DNA of 64,000 nucleotides, from assembly GCA_963402885.1 (NCBI GenBank), contig OY727102.1, forward strand, positions 14,508,001 to 14,572,000, read 5' to 3'. The stretch is from Antedon bifida (lineage: Eukaryota; Echinodermata; Crinoidea; Comatulida; Antedonidae). The position numbers were made by a program, and so were the translations under genes. Of the stretch, positions 32,901-49,922 are shown one piece after another. Every line of letters begins with the position of its first letter. The first letter of the stretch is position 1. The notes under the pieces were generated by a model, which did not search any database, was not told the DNA's origin, and was given only the letters and a program-made list of their open reading frames with translations.

Positions 32901-35900
32901 AGGACTATAAACCGTAGTTTATTATTTGAAACGAATATGGGGTTACCCCAGTGAACTGGTTCACAAAATAGCTCCTGTATCAGGGGGATTACCACCTATT
33001 TGATAAGACATTGATTAATTTACTATTATGGTAATCCTTGGCCACATGTTCCTAAATACATAAGATAAGATCATTTGTTATGGACAGGATAAATCATAAA
33101 AATAATTACTTTTTTTGTGCAGCTGCCTCGTTTCTGATTCCATCCACACTACTTATCTACAATGAAGTTCATGAAAAAGAACAAAAGTATAAACCGATTG
33201 TTATCATCTTGACCCCAACGAGAGAACTGGCTATGCAGATTGAGTCGCAGGCTAAACAAATTATGAAAGGTACTTAGTATTTTGTAACTTTTCCGAGAAG
33301 ACTTGTTCTACCATCAGAAAAATGCTTGAGAAAAGGCTTGAACCAGTGGCAATTATATGGTTTATTTGTGGCACCCCTGCATTGACCACTTTACTACTCG
33401 ACTCAACAACATGTATTGTGATATTCAATGTAAGACACACAATGTCTATCTTAAGCAGCTGTCTACACTCTCTAACTAGTTTGACCAAAAAAAGTGTGAT
33501 GTGATCAAATATGGTAGTGATATGACATCATCATGTCCATATATGGGCACATCACATTTTTTTTCACATACAGTTTGATAGTGTAGACAGAGCTTAATGC
33601 TATAGATGCTTTGCCAATCCTCAATACCATATAATATGTACAACTAGTATATGATTTTGAAGATAGAGGAGATCATCTCCCGGTGTGCTGATATGGGTAG
33701 GTGTTGCACTGTTATGTGCCTCATCCAACCTTAGTTTCCAGTTAAGATAATAAATATCAACTTTACCTTTTTTACAATGCTTTAGGACTACAGAACATGA
33801 AGACTGCCCTTATTGTTGGTGGATTACCCATGCCTCCTCAGATTCATAGACTCCAACAAGGTGTTCAGGTAATGTATAATATGCAAATTATCAGCACATG
33901 AATGAACTTTTCATGCAAATAAGTATTACATCCCCAACCCTCTCATAGGCGGATCTATCCATAAGATAGGACATTAGGTTAAGTTAAAAACTTGACCATT
34001 TTTGGGCACTGCACACCCCGACCTATTTCAAAATCTTCCTGATTCCAAATTGAGAAATTATTTGAATATTTGTTGATCATTTTTTGTTTTCATTTCTATT
34101 TAGCTGGTTATAGCCACACCAGGAAGGCTGTTGGATCTCATAGCGAAAGAAGGTATAGCAAAACACTTTTCACCTACTGTTTGGTACAAATTGTACTTTA
34201 TGCTAAATGTATATTGAGAACGAACAAATACTCCTGATATGTACTTAACATAAAGCACAATGGACAAATATCTGATGAATTACATAATAAACTAAATCGG
34301 TGTTCGATATTATTGTAGAATTGTTGTTACTCATTTCAGAGATATGCTTAGATCACATTAAGTTATTGGTGGTTGATGAAGTAGACTCCATGTTACAGAT
34401 GGGCTTTCAAGATCAGGTCAGAGGTTAATTATTACTACAATAATAGTAAAAACTCTAAAAACTGGAAATTGAAAAACATTCTGAAAATCAGATCGGAAAT
34501 AAAATTGAAACCAAAGTAAAACAATAAATGTAACAGAACTACCCAGCAATAATGCTTAAAGAAATAATGTGTTGTGATCAGTAAATATGACAAAGAAACA
34601 GTTTTCTAAAAACTTTGTATTTCACCTGAGCTAAGCTTTTGTTTTTCTGATTTGCTTTTTAATTATTTTTTTATCTATTGAGATCCAGTCACTGTTACCC
34701 ACCAAAGTATTGTTGTTTTCAGTAATTTACCTTATATAGAATATATAAAAGAATATGTATATGTAAATGTATTTTCATAAAAGGTGATGAATATAATGAA
34801 GGAGCTTGAAGATGTTCACCAGACCATGTTGTTCTCAGCTACAATACCTAAAGCAACAGAAACACTGGCATCTTCATTGCTACATAATCCTATTTATATC
34901 TCAATTGGAACCGTAAGTTAATCTTTGTCTACACAGTAAATCCAATCCTTTCAATATTATATAAAAGTATTTTATGCTACATGGCAGTAAATAGAGGGTG
35001 ACAACAATTTAGACTAAGACGGGATGAAAATACATATTGATTAGCATAAAATATTTTGTTGTTATTTGTCTTATCTTGTCTTTTACTTTTTATTTAGCCA
35101 AGCACCCCTAGCAGTTCAGTGAAGCATACAATCTTATGGGTTGAAGACCCATCAAAGAAAAAGAAGTTATTTGGGCTCTTGCAGGACCCAAAACACTACA
35201 AGTATGTTGTAAAATGACCGATATCAATTTTCGAAAAACAGAAACAATTTAATTAATAATGACAAAAGTAAAATATTTGATCTTGTGTGTATCCCATTGT
35301 TTTATAGAATTAATTGCGTATTTTTCTTTTACTAGACCACCTTTAGTAATCTTTGTGGACTCCAAACTTGGCTGTGAGATGCTTTCACAAACAATAAGAA
35401 AGGTAAGATTATTAAAAATTGAAATTACTGAATATATATATATATGTTGGTATCTTTATTATTTAATACTTATAAAAGTAAAATACATTTCCAGCCAAAG
35501 GCTAAATTGCATTTTCACAGTAAAAAAAATCAAATATCAAATACATATATTAAAATGACATAAAAAAAGAATAAAAAGCATAAAATTAAACAATTTTATC
35601 TTTAAGTAATCGTGTGATGTAAAGGAACTAAAAATAGCTAAGATTACACCCGTTTACAAATCTGGAGACAAAGGAGACATTAGTAATTATAGACCAATTT
35701 CTATTTTATCATGCTTCTCCAAAATTTTAGAACGTATTGCCTTTGTTAGAACTGTTTCTTTTCTAGATAAGTACGATATTCTTCATAATGGTCAATATGG
35801 TTTTCGTAGCAAATTTTCTTCTTCAATGGCTCTGGTGGATCTTACAGATAGAATTATTAGTGCTTTTGAGAACAAATCACATGCAATAGGTATTTTTTTG

Positions 35901-38900
35901 GATCTATCCAAAGCATTTGATACGATAAACCATAACATTTTATTATATAAGTTAAGTTATTATGGAATTCGTGGTGTTGCTTTACAATGGTTCAAAAGTT
36001 ACCTTGAAAATCGATCCCAGTGTACAAAATATGAATCTTTGCTGTCGGAACTGAAAAATATAACATGTGGAGTACCACAAGGATCGCTACTTGGACCACT
36101 ATTATTTATTTTATATGTTAATGACATTTTTAAGACATCGGATCTTTTTTCATTTATACTATATGCCGATGATACAAATATATTTTACAGTAATGATGAC
36201 ATCTATGAATTATATCGTACTGCAAACAACCAACTACATTATATTTGTGAATGGTTCAAGGCTAATAGATTATCATTAAATTCAAAGAAATGTAATTATA
36301 TTATTTTTAGTAATAAGAAAAAGAAGGCTGATGATGTAGATAATTTAAAAATTGTACTTAACAATGATGACATTCAAAGAGTAGAACAAACAAAATTTCT
36401 CGGTGTCTTAATTGATGAGCAGTTGACTTGGAAATACCATATCAACGAATTAATGACTAAAATATCTAAAAGTATAGGAGTAATCAACAGAATTAAACGG
36501 TTAGTTCCTGTAAATATCCTCCGTACCTTATATAATTCTCTTGTTCTTCCTTATTTTTCATATTGTAATGTGGTCTGGGGTAATACTTTTCAATCTAATC
36601 TTAATAAATTAACATTGCTCCAAAAAAGAATTATACGAATAATTTCAAAATCTTCTTTTACAGCTAATACGGGTCCTCTATTTAAGGAACTTAATATAAT
36701 GACACTTAAAGATATAAATACTTATCAGCAATATATTTTTGTTCATAACTGTGTTAATCATAATTATCCTCATAGATTTTACGATATGTTTAAATTTAAT
36801 GTTAATTTCTATAACTACAACACTAGGTCATCCTCTTATATTCATCTCCCAAAACACAGGACTACCATATTTCACCAAAGTATTAGATACTCTGGTGCAA
36901 AACTTTGGAATGTTTTGCCTCTTTCGCTACAAAACATACAAAATGTAAATAGTTTCAAAAAGATTGCTAAATATTATTTATTATCAAACAATACTTAGAG
37001 GCCATGTTTTTTGGTTTTTTTTGTTAATACATTTACCTTTAGCAATAGTAAAAATGCATTAATATGATTTATACTGCAATTGATATGTACCGCTTTTCGT
37101 TTTATTGTTATTTTCATTTCTGTATCTTATATTATATGTTCTGCTTTTGAATGTTTTGTTTTGGCGTCCCTGACACAAGCTTTCGCTTTTTTGGTGACGC
37201 CACCTTTTTGGAAATAAATGTTGATTTTTTTTGAACTATTAGATATAATGATTGGTTTTACAAATGTATCCCTTGAATTGTCTATTATGTCTAAAGCTCT
37301 GTCTATACTATCAAACTAGTTTGAAAAAAAAAGTGTGATGCGCCTAAATATGGCAGTGATATGCCCAAATATGACAGTGATATGACATCATCATGTCCAT
37401 ATATGGGCACATCACATTTTTTTGTCTTATAAAGTTTGATAGTGTAGACAGAGCTTTAGGGAAATTTGGGAATCTGTCTTAATAATAGCAGGGTTTTCAT
37501 AAACCATAACAGACTATATCGATACAGCAAAAGAAAGTGATTTTGTCATGTACTATAATGACTTACCTGGCATTTAAATGAAACACAATTTATTTTGTTT
37601 CTTTCCCTTAGATATGTGGATATAAAGTAGCCACTTTGCATGGCGATAAAACTCAGGTTGAAAGATCTCAGACTTTACAGCATTTCCTAGAGTCAGCATT
37701 TCCAATCATGGTGTGTACATCTGTACTTGGACGAGGGATTGACCTTGTAGGGGTCAAACTTGTTATCAACTTTGACATGCCAAACACTGTTGAGGAGTAT
37801 ATTCATCAGGTTAGTTTGTGATCTTTACTGTATTGCAAATGATGTTGAAATTAATCAAATACATTTTTTTTTTATAATTAAAGTTAGTTTGAACAAGGCA
37901 ATCTAACAACAGAACACTGAGCTTCCTTGCCAAGATAGGAACTTGTCACACTCCTTTAATCTTATGTCTGGCTGTACTATGTACATACTGTATTCTCCAC
38001 GGGCGTGGAACTGATTGTGTCGCAGCCACAGATAAACCCTTTTCCGGAGCTCAGCATTCTTGGGTTAGATTGCCTTGGTTTGTGTTCCTTTAGTTATACA
38101 GAAACATATATATTTTGAAGGTTTGCATGACGAAATCAAATGGTGATATAAAGTTTGCAGTACACCACGTATATTAGTTCTGAAAAGAACTGTTGAGTTT
38201 CTCTGAAAAGAACTGTTAATATACGTGGTGTACTGCAAACTTTATATCAACAATTGTACATATGCACTACTGTATACAGTTACCAAGGTATAAAGCTCTG
38301 TGTACACTATCAAACTAGTTTGACAAAAAAAGTGTGATGTGCCCATATATGATAGTGATATGCTTAAATATGGTAGTGATATGACATCATGTGCATATTT
38401 GTCCATGACATCACACTTGTTTGTCACATAAAGTGTGATAGTGTAAACAGAGCTTTATGAACTTACTATATTGTTTGATAGATTGGAAGAACAGGCCGAC
38501 TCGGTGGGAAAGGGACTGCTATTACCTTTATTAATAACGCCAGTAAACACATTTTTCTGGAGTTTGTAACTGCACTGGAGCCGTTAGGCATTCACCTACC
38601 AATTGAATTATGCAACTCACCGCATTTACACCTTCAACGTGAAAAACATGAACGTAAATCATCAAAATCAAAAGCTGTCTTCTCACGAAAACGAAAAAGC
38701 AGGTGAGATAAACAATGCAATAAAGGCCAATTTACACAGACAAGTGGTAACGGTAATAAAAATATAGAATCTATGTTACTCCTTATGACCATTTATACAT
38801 AATGCAGAGAGGACTGGGGGGTTTCCGCTCAGAATAGATACTGATTCCACATGGGCCGAACTCGTCTCTGTAAATTGGCCTTAATAAGTATTTAATTTCT

Positions 38901-39158
38901 TTGAAATAATAATAATAATAATATCCCAAATTTATAAAGTGCCTAATGTTGTGAAACCTCTAAGCACTGTACATATTATTACCCTGGTTATTTCTGGATC
39001 AAACATGTATGGAAACATACTCCCATAATGCATCTAGTAATCAGCGAAAAGTTGTGTCTTGACCTTACAATCAGTAGCCCAACTGATTCTATTTGCTTGT
39101 TTTCAGGGAAGGCGTAAAGGATGTCCTTCAGAAACGAAACTGGAAAGTGAAATTTTAG
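29975..39158 (+). CDS. DDX59: DDX59, zf-HIT and DEAD-box RNA helicase
   Basis: Fourteen exons: 29975-30490, 31245-31427, 32055-32130, 32525-32644, 33123-33269, 33786-33868, 34104-34152, 34340-34416, 34784-34912, 35098-35201, 35336-35402, 37612-37809, 38482-38702, 39107-39158. All phases agree, giving 673 aa (human 619). The N-terminus MFVPRSLK is identical to that of vertebrate DDX59. The zf-HIT finger begins at [13 protein letters not shown] (135-147), with further Cys at 154 and 158. Helicase motifs: VPTP-type Q motif, AQTSSGKT (292-299), PTREL, TPGR, DEVD (404-407, replacing DEAD), SAT (435-437) and HQIGRTGR (582-589). The disordered linker is longer than in human. DDX59 is an ATP-dependent RNA helicase linked in vertebrates to ciliary/Hedgehog development. 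Intron 11 hosts a retrotransposon. An AATAAA lies at 39838. Confidence 0.97.
32233..32390. repeat. Perfect 56-bp inverted repeat, 46-bp loop
   Basis: The arms 32233-32288 and 32335-32390 are exact reverse complements over all 56 bases, beginning ATTCAAGTAAATTTTCTTTT. It lies in DDX59 intron 3, so the pre-mRNA would form a long perfect stem. No second copy seen in the window. Confidence 0.95.
33453..33595. mobile_element. MITE-A copy 3 (DDX59 intron 5)
   Basis: The termini GTCTACACTCTCTAACTAGT and TTTGATAGTGTAGACAGAGC surround the shared CATCATGTCCATATATGGGC core. Confidence 0.85.
35610..37236 (+). mobile_element. 5'-truncated non-LTR retrotransposon (CR1/Jockey-like) in DDX59 intron 11
   Basis: An uninterrupted frame runs from 35610 to the stop at 36998. 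It contains reverse-transcriptase blocks [52 protein letters not shown] and the catalytic LYADD. A C-terminal CR1/Jockey-type region follows ([25 protein letters not shown]). The endonuclease domain is missing; the copy starts mid-protein at about [10 protein letters not shown]. The 3' UTR ends near 37236 with AATAAA and a T-rich tail. The orientation matches the host gene. The open frame suggests a recent insertion. I cannot separate CR1, L2 and Jockey clades by eye. Confidence 0.9.
37294..37456. mobile_element. MITE-A copy 4 (DDX59 intron 11)
   Basis: The ends AAGCTCTGTCTATACTATC and GATAGTGTAGACAGAGCTT are flanked by TA on both sides. It lies just downstream of the retrotransposon. Confidence 0.88.
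37889..38083. mobile_element. MITE-E copy 2 (DDX59 intron 12)
   Basis: The termini ACAAGGCAATCTAACAAC and GTTAGATTGCCTTGGTTTGT form an inverted pair. The interior matches 21127-21402. Confidence 0.8.
38145..38248. repeat. Perfect 32-bp inverted repeat with duplicated loop motif
   Basis: The arms 38145-38176 and 38217-38248 are exact reverse complements (GATATAAAGTTTGCAGTACA...). The 40-base loop contains TCTGAAAAGAACTGTT twice. It lies in DDX59 intron 12, between MITE-E and MITE-A copies. Confidence 0.93.
38293..38455. mobile_element. MITE-A copy 5 (DDX59 intron 12)
   Basis: The ends AAAGCTCTGTGTACACTATC and GATAGTGTAAACAGAGCTTT are TA-flanked. Confidence 0.87.
38725..38882. mobile_element. 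MITE-J (DDX59 intron 13)
   Basis: AAGGCCAATTTACACAGAC at the left is mirrored by GTCTCTGTAAATTGGCCTT at the right, about 19 bp with one mismatch. A partial copy is at 578-705. Confidence 0.8.
38910..38990 (+). repeat. SINE/LINE-tail-like fragment
   Basis: An AAT microsatellite runs into TTTATAAAGTGCCTAATGTT and CTAAGCACTGTACATATTAT, a phrase typical of short interspersed repeats in marine invertebrates. Family not assigned. Confidence 0.35.
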
Positions 39159-40020
39159 GCAGAACCGTTGTGCCAAAAAAAGAAAATTACAATATCTGAA
39201 ATAGGAAATTACTGAGAACGTGGTGCCAAAATGTATTAGGATTTTTTTTTTATATGAAGAAAGATATCTTCCAAAATAGACACATACTTTTAAGGTATAC
39301 TGAAGTTATACTATATATACACTAATGCTTCTTTTAATAATAATGAGAAAAAAAAGCAATTGTTAAAAGTTTAGGAAAGTTAACAGAAATAGTTTAATTT
39401 TTCAAAATATACTACCTCTAGGCTATGTATTTAAGCTCAATTAAATGATCCAAAGAATTTAGTTTACATTCTAATTTTTATGCTGTATTATAGAAATTGC
39501 AAAAAATAATTAACAGCTGCAAGAGTTCCACCTAACATTCTTCCACTCAAATTTTACAATTCCTGCTGACATTTAAAAATTGATGTTTACTTACGTGGCA
39601 CAAAAGGATTGAAATCAATCATGCTGTATATTTTCTAAACCTTGTTTCGCTTTTTTACTATTTATACTTAATTAAAGTAGTGTACAGTAGTAAACATTGG
39701 TGCTGTGTAATTATTGTAGTGTCTAAATACTTCATTACTTTTAATTGGGCCAAAACTGCAGATAAAATCTGTGATGCAGTTGCTTTTTAAGCTACACTTG
39801 CAATATATCAAGTTTATATATCAGTTGGTTTTAATTGAATAAAAATCCAAAATGAAACAATTTTTAACTACAGATGAAATAAATTCCTGTTAAATTAAAA
39901 ATAATATTTAGAAATCCTAAGTTATGCGTGTTCAAGATTCAGAATCATTGACTTATCAAACATCCTTCCTCTTTCCATTTTGTTCTAGAACATGTTTACT
40001 TTGATATGAAGGTATACCTT
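39159..40020. other. Convergent 3' region of DDX59
   Basis: Likely DDX59 3' UTR and spacer. AT-rich, with AATAAA at 39838-39843. No exon seen. Confidence 0.5.
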
Positions 40021-40193
40021 AAGCTCTGTCTACACTATCAAACTTTATGTAACAAAAAAATGTGATGTACCCATATATGGACATTACCATATTTAAGCAT
40101 ATAACTGCCCTATTTGGGCACATCACACTTTTTTGTCAAACTAGTTTTAAATACCATATTTTAATAGGGCATTTCATAGTGTAGACGGAGCTT
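40021..40193. mobile_element. MITE-A copy 6 (between DDX59 and ATP5F1A)
   Basis: The left end AAGCTCTGTCTACACTATC is intact. The right end carries an insertion and reads ATAGTGTAGACGGAGCTTT. Confidence 0.82.
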
Positions 40194-40645
40194 TACTATT
40201 ACTGCTGCCAATTTGCTTTCACTCAGTAGGAACAGGTTTAAATAGAATACGTGACATACACCACTATGAACACATGTGTACAACAGAACACAAACAAATA
40301 ATTTATCATCACAATTTCTTTATTGCAAATTAAAGAGTTGTATCGTCATCTGTGTGACCAGTATTACATTTTATAATTATTATGGAATATTTCAAGTGAC
40401 ATTATTATTCCAACACTGCAATAACAATTAAATTTAATTTTAACATTTTATATATAGATAAGATGGTACAGGGTACAACATTGTCGTGTGTATTCTAAAA
40501 AGTTCAACATTTCTGATATACTTCTTTTTAAGTTACCAAGGCCAGCCGGTTCTTTAGGCCTACTCAAATTTTACTCTGGCGGTCAGATCAACTGGTAACC
40601 TGGCAATTTATAACATTCCTACTAAATTTATTCTTTATTATTACA

Positions 40646-45851
<5,206 letters not shown>

Positions 45852-46123
45852 TTTCACAATTGATTGAAGTTTTGGAGGAAAATGGCCGGTTACCGGTAGA
45901 AAACCCCTGAAATATTAAAATGAAACCCGAAACACAGAAATAGTCAGAACTTATTAATTTAGAAATTAGAATTTAATTGTATTAAGCAAAAATACTTTTA
46001 AAAGTAAATAAAAAACCTATTGATATATTTATTAAATTGTATTTTTTATAAATCTACCATTTATTTAGATTGTTTTGTTTCAAATCAATCAATCTTTGAA
46101 AAGAAGGGCCATATGTCAACAAA
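45852..46123. promoter_or_regulatory. Bidirectional promoter, ATP5F1A / ARL14EP-like
   Basis: Only 272 bp separate two divergent start codons, so both promoters and 5' UTRs must lie here or extend into upstream noncoding exons. GGAAAATGGCCGG (YY1/ETS-like) lies beside the ATP5F1A start. AAAATGGCAG overlaps the other start. No TATA box is placed with confidence. Confidence 0.6.
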
Positions 46124-48168
46124 ATGGCAGCTTCCTCGGGAAAACAAAAGTTGCGTGCAAAAAAAAAATCTAGTTCTCTAGGTGATGTAGAAACTGAAGG
46201 TGTATGTAAATCTATCGAAACGGTCTCAATTAGTAATGAAAGTCAAGAGGAAGAGGTTTGTTGACTTTTATGATTATTTGTTTTGGTTTGTTATTGAAAT
46301 AATGTTTGTAGGCCTAACTTTAAAAATGTGACCTTCTCGTCGCAAGCCACTCCGCGGAAAGGAGGCCACTTTTCAGGCGGTATTTTTTGGTATTGTACAG
46401 TTTTGAGTCAGCCTAGACCTGAAGTGGTATTATTGATGATTGAGAATATATCGGTGTTATTATTATTATTATGTGCGATTTTAACCATTTGTGCGCCAAT
46501 TATTTATAATTTGGCAAGGATTTTGTTGCACAACAGCAAAATTTCAAATTGATTGAGCACAAATAAAAAATATTAAAAATAAAATTAAAACTCCTGGGTC
46601 TGCTGGGTACTTTCCTCATTCATCTTGTGAAATATTGTGTTCTTGTCATCACTTATTTGTTGATATTTTAGATTAAAGATGTATTGTCCCTTTGACTAAT
46701 TCCAAAAAAAAAGAAAAGAAAAAGATTTCGAAAAAGAGTGGGTCATTTTGAAGTATCATAGTTATTATTAAAAATTAGTCGGAAAAAAAAATATTTAACT
46801 GAAATACAGACATTTGTTTGTTCAAAAAATAACTTTGACTTCCAGTCAAAGTTTTCGATCAAAACATATCTCATAATGCAACACGCTTATTTGGCTACTC
46901 TGTATGCATAATCATAAAACTTCCTCGCGATTTGTGTGAAAACACCTTCTCAACCGTGATGAGTTGTAAACAATCCTAATTAGCATCATGCATAATGCGT
47001 ACTCGTGGTTTGAAATCTTCACTTTCGCTCGTGACGATTTTCCAGACGAAATGTAATCAAATTAATTTACCTGTTAATTACGTAAACTTTTTGTTTTGTT
47101 TTTGGCTCAAATTTTCGACTTAAAGTGAATAAATTTAATATTACTTTGATATGGCCAATTTAAATTCAGAATATTTTGACCTTCTTTTTTTGTGTTTCAA
47201 GGGACAATACATCTTTAAAAAATTATAATATGTGTATTTATTCCAGATAAAAACTCCGGCAGCAACAAAACTCATAAAAAGTTTACAATTTCGTAATCCT
47301 GGACCAAAAGAGGTTTTTGACCCGAATAAAAGTAATCGTGAGATGAGAAAAGTAATGAGAACATCTGCAGCTATAGGAAAGTGAGTACAGATATCTACAA
47401 CCTTTCACTTTAACCAACAGAAATAACTTAGCGTTTTCAGGGGATTTCCGGGCACCATGTTAATTAAAAAATTGTGTAACTCTTGAATGGAGGGTCGTAT
47501 GAGAAAAAAAAATTATTGTAAAATGTTCTTAAAAGATTGAAAAAAATTAGAAAAACTGTTTTCGCCGCTAAAAATATAAAATTGTTTGCGCCTATGCTTA
47601 TACACTCTAGTGTTTTTTTGGGTGGATTTTAAGCGGTGAAAAACATTTTTTTCAATCACATAGTTACTTACGTAGGCTAACATTTTAAGAACATTAAAGT
47701 AAAAATGTTGTCCATATGACTGTCCATTAAGGAGTTACAAATTTAGTAATTTAAGTAACTTGTCCTCCAAAAATATGCTTTCCGCGCAGGGTTTCCGCGC
47801 CATGTTTTTTCTGTTGGTTACACTTTTCCTGCCGAGCATATTGTTTGTCATCACTTAATAATAATAATATTTATTCGAAAATTGATGATTTAAGATGTCT
47901 TCCAAATAGGGGCAGCTCCACTGTATTTGATTATTTACTCATTTCTTGTAGGGCAAAGAAAAAAATTGTATACAACGAACATGGCTTACTACAGGAATCG
48001 GGTAGAAATCTTTGCGATTGCCTGGATCAAAAGTGTCCTGGCTGCCATTATCCATGTCCCTCATGCCAGTCAACAAAATGTGGCGGAGAATGTCGCTGTA
48101 ACCGTAAATGGTTGTATGAACAGGTGGAAGTAGAGGGATTAGGCACAGTTCACAAGTTCAAAAGATGA
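46124..48168 (+). CDS. ARL14EP-like protein (ARF7EP_C cysteine-rich domain)
   Basis: Three exons: 46124-46255, 47247-47380, 47952-48168. Junction phases 0 and 2 match, giving 160 aa. The N-terminus is Lys/Ser-rich and probably flexible. The C-terminal ~65 residues hold the conserved Cys cluster: [20 protein letters not shown], then [20 protein letters not shown]. This is the signature of the ARF7 effector protein C-terminal domain, found in ARL14EP and ARL14EPL. The spacing of Cys residues suggests metal binding, though that is inferred. ARL14EP was described in mammals as an ARL14 effector linking to myosin 1E in vesicle traffic, and family members also occur in chromatin complexes; which role applies here is unknown. 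Intron 1 carries MITE-B and intron 2 carries MITE-C. It shares a promoter region with ATP5F1A and is tail-to-tail with the TPR gene. Confidence 0.88.
46676..47215. mobile_element. MITE-B, ~540 bp, TA-flanked (ARL14EP-like intron 1)
   Basis: The left end AAGATGTATTGTCCCTTTGA is mirrored by AAGGGACAATACATCTT at the right. TA lies just outside both, as with Tc1/mariner-type insertions. No ORF. Confidence 0.82.
47411..47820. mobile_element. MITE-C, 410 bp, CACTT target duplication (ARL14EP-like intron 2)
   Basis: TAACCAACAGAAA and TTTCTGTTGGTTA are the inverted ends. CACTT is present immediately outside both (47406-47410 and 47821-47825). The interior is AT-rich and noncoding. It lies 30 bp past the exon 2 donor. 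Confidence 0.82.
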
Positions 48169-48542
48169 CAGATAACATTAAACACATTAATTGCTTCTTT
48201 ATAAACAATGTGGACTACAAAATATTTTTTTAAACTGGACAAATTGTTGTGAATATTTTAATATTATTTTAAATGCTTATTTATTTTAAACCTAACCCAA
48301 ATTAAAGGTTAACTTTAGTTGGATCTACATGGCATGTACAGCAGAAAAAGGTCAATTTGAATTTTGTTGCCACAGTGCTCTTCAAAGGTAAAAAATTATT
48401 ATTATATCTACCCAACCCAGTAGCAAGCCTCATAATAAGTGATAGTTTAAATGAAAGCACTCAGAAACTTGGCAAAATTTTAATTTGCCAAGTATAGACT
48501 GTAAAGAAAAAACTACAGTGTATGGTAGGTGATGAAATATTG

Positions 48543-48659
48543 AGCTCTGTCTACACTATCAAACTAGTTTGAAAAAAAAGATTGATATGACATCATCATG
48601 TCCATATATGCACATCACATTTTGTTGTCACATAAAGTTTTATAGTGTAGACAGAGCTT
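48543..48659. mobile_element. MITE-A copy 7
   Basis: A short copy (about 117 bp) with ends AGCTCTGTCTACACTATCAA and TATAGTGTAGACAGAGCT. It lies 3' of the ARL14EP-like gene. Confidence 0.86.
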
Positions 48660-48829
48660 TAGTCTGAATCTGAATGTTGAAAATAATAAATCATTTATCC
48701 AATAACTTGATAATTAAACTGCCATGCATCATAAATTACAGTCGTTTTATTATTTAATCAAATACATAAGTATAACAAATTGATTTCATTTTGATGATAG
48801 GGTTTGATGGCAACTTCTGTATGATAAAT

Positions 48830-48903
48830 ATCCAGGCAGGATTTGAACATGTCATCGCTTCTACCTTGGACGAGCACCTAAACCACTAGACCACCACCAG
48901 TCC
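48830..48903 (-). repeat. tRNA-like sequence (SINE head or tRNA pseudogene)
   Basis: On the minus strand GGTGGTCTAGTGGTTTAGGT resembles a tRNA A box. About 35 bases on, ATGTTCAAATCCTGCC resembles a B box. The acceptor stem does not close cleanly, so a functional tRNA is unlikely; a tRNA-derived SINE head fits better. Confidence 0.6.
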
Positions 48904-49922
48904 TGTTATGTTGGTCAATGTTTATAGCATTAGAAAAAGTAACATCGATTTTTCCAACATGACGTTCTGACATTTTTGATAAAATTCAATCTGTACTAAA
49001 GGCAATGGTATAAAAATACTGCTTTGTTTTTTTAAAACAATTTGTTCTTTATTTTTCATAAAATTTTACTTAAATATTAACGGATACTAATTCAGTAACA
49101 CCATATTAACAATACAATGGTACTTAAAACTTGTACAATATAGTAACTGTATGTTTTATATTATTTTATAATTCATGGAATATAATAAGAAAACATTTTT
49201 CAATACTGTAAATATGAAAATTAAACAATTACGGTGCTTAAAACGTTTATACAAAGTGTAGCTTTGTTTATAACAGTGACTATTTTATTTATTTATTATT
49301 CATGGAATATTATAAGGAAACATTTGTCAATACTGTAAATATGATGTAAAATAAAAATGTTAAAACAGAGAACAGATCAGATTATTATTTTGTATGTATT
49401 TTAAAGAATTGTTTCTTCCCAAATATTCAATATTATATGCCATGTTTTTAAGCCTACTAAATAATTGCACATCATTTTTATCAGTACCACTGCACCTTAA
49501 ACATTGTTGATACTTTTTCTAAAAATGCAAAATATATGTAAATTGCCTTTACAGTTAGAGGAAAAATGGCAAAATCAGCAGCTGTGGTCATGTTACAAGA
49601 GTTGTCAAAACAATATAGATTATATGATAAAAATACTAGAAAGTAGGAAAACTTTTGCCATTTTCCCCCTGACTGTTAATTAACTGTTAATCCTGAATAA
49701 TGTTGTACAAGTCTAATTTAATAATAGAATTAAGCATATAAAATATTTCCGAGTAAAAAATACAGAAAAATCAATCATTATGGAATGGTGTGTTCAGCTC
49801 TGGAAACATAGTTCAAATTGTAGACATGTTTGCATGCCGAATAAACGCTAGTAAAGTTAGAAAAAGAAATCTGTTGTTTTGCTGTGCAGAAGACCGTCAA
49901 ATTTGGCGATATCATGACTACC
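48904..49922. other. Convergent spacer
   Basis: AT-rich sequence between the 3' ends of the ARL14EP-like and TPR genes. Two similar ~60-bp stretches (ATTCATGGAATAT.. with CATTT.TCAATACTGTAAAT) occur near 49170 and 49305. No exon seen. Confidence 0.5.

Noticed and set aside
46328..46552. 74-codon ORF with a hydrophobic C-terminus
   Set aside because: It lies in intron 1 of the ARL14EP-like gene with no splice or homology support.
48830..48903. Functional tRNA gene
   Set aside because: The acceptor stem and T stem do not pair well; only promoter boxes are convincing.
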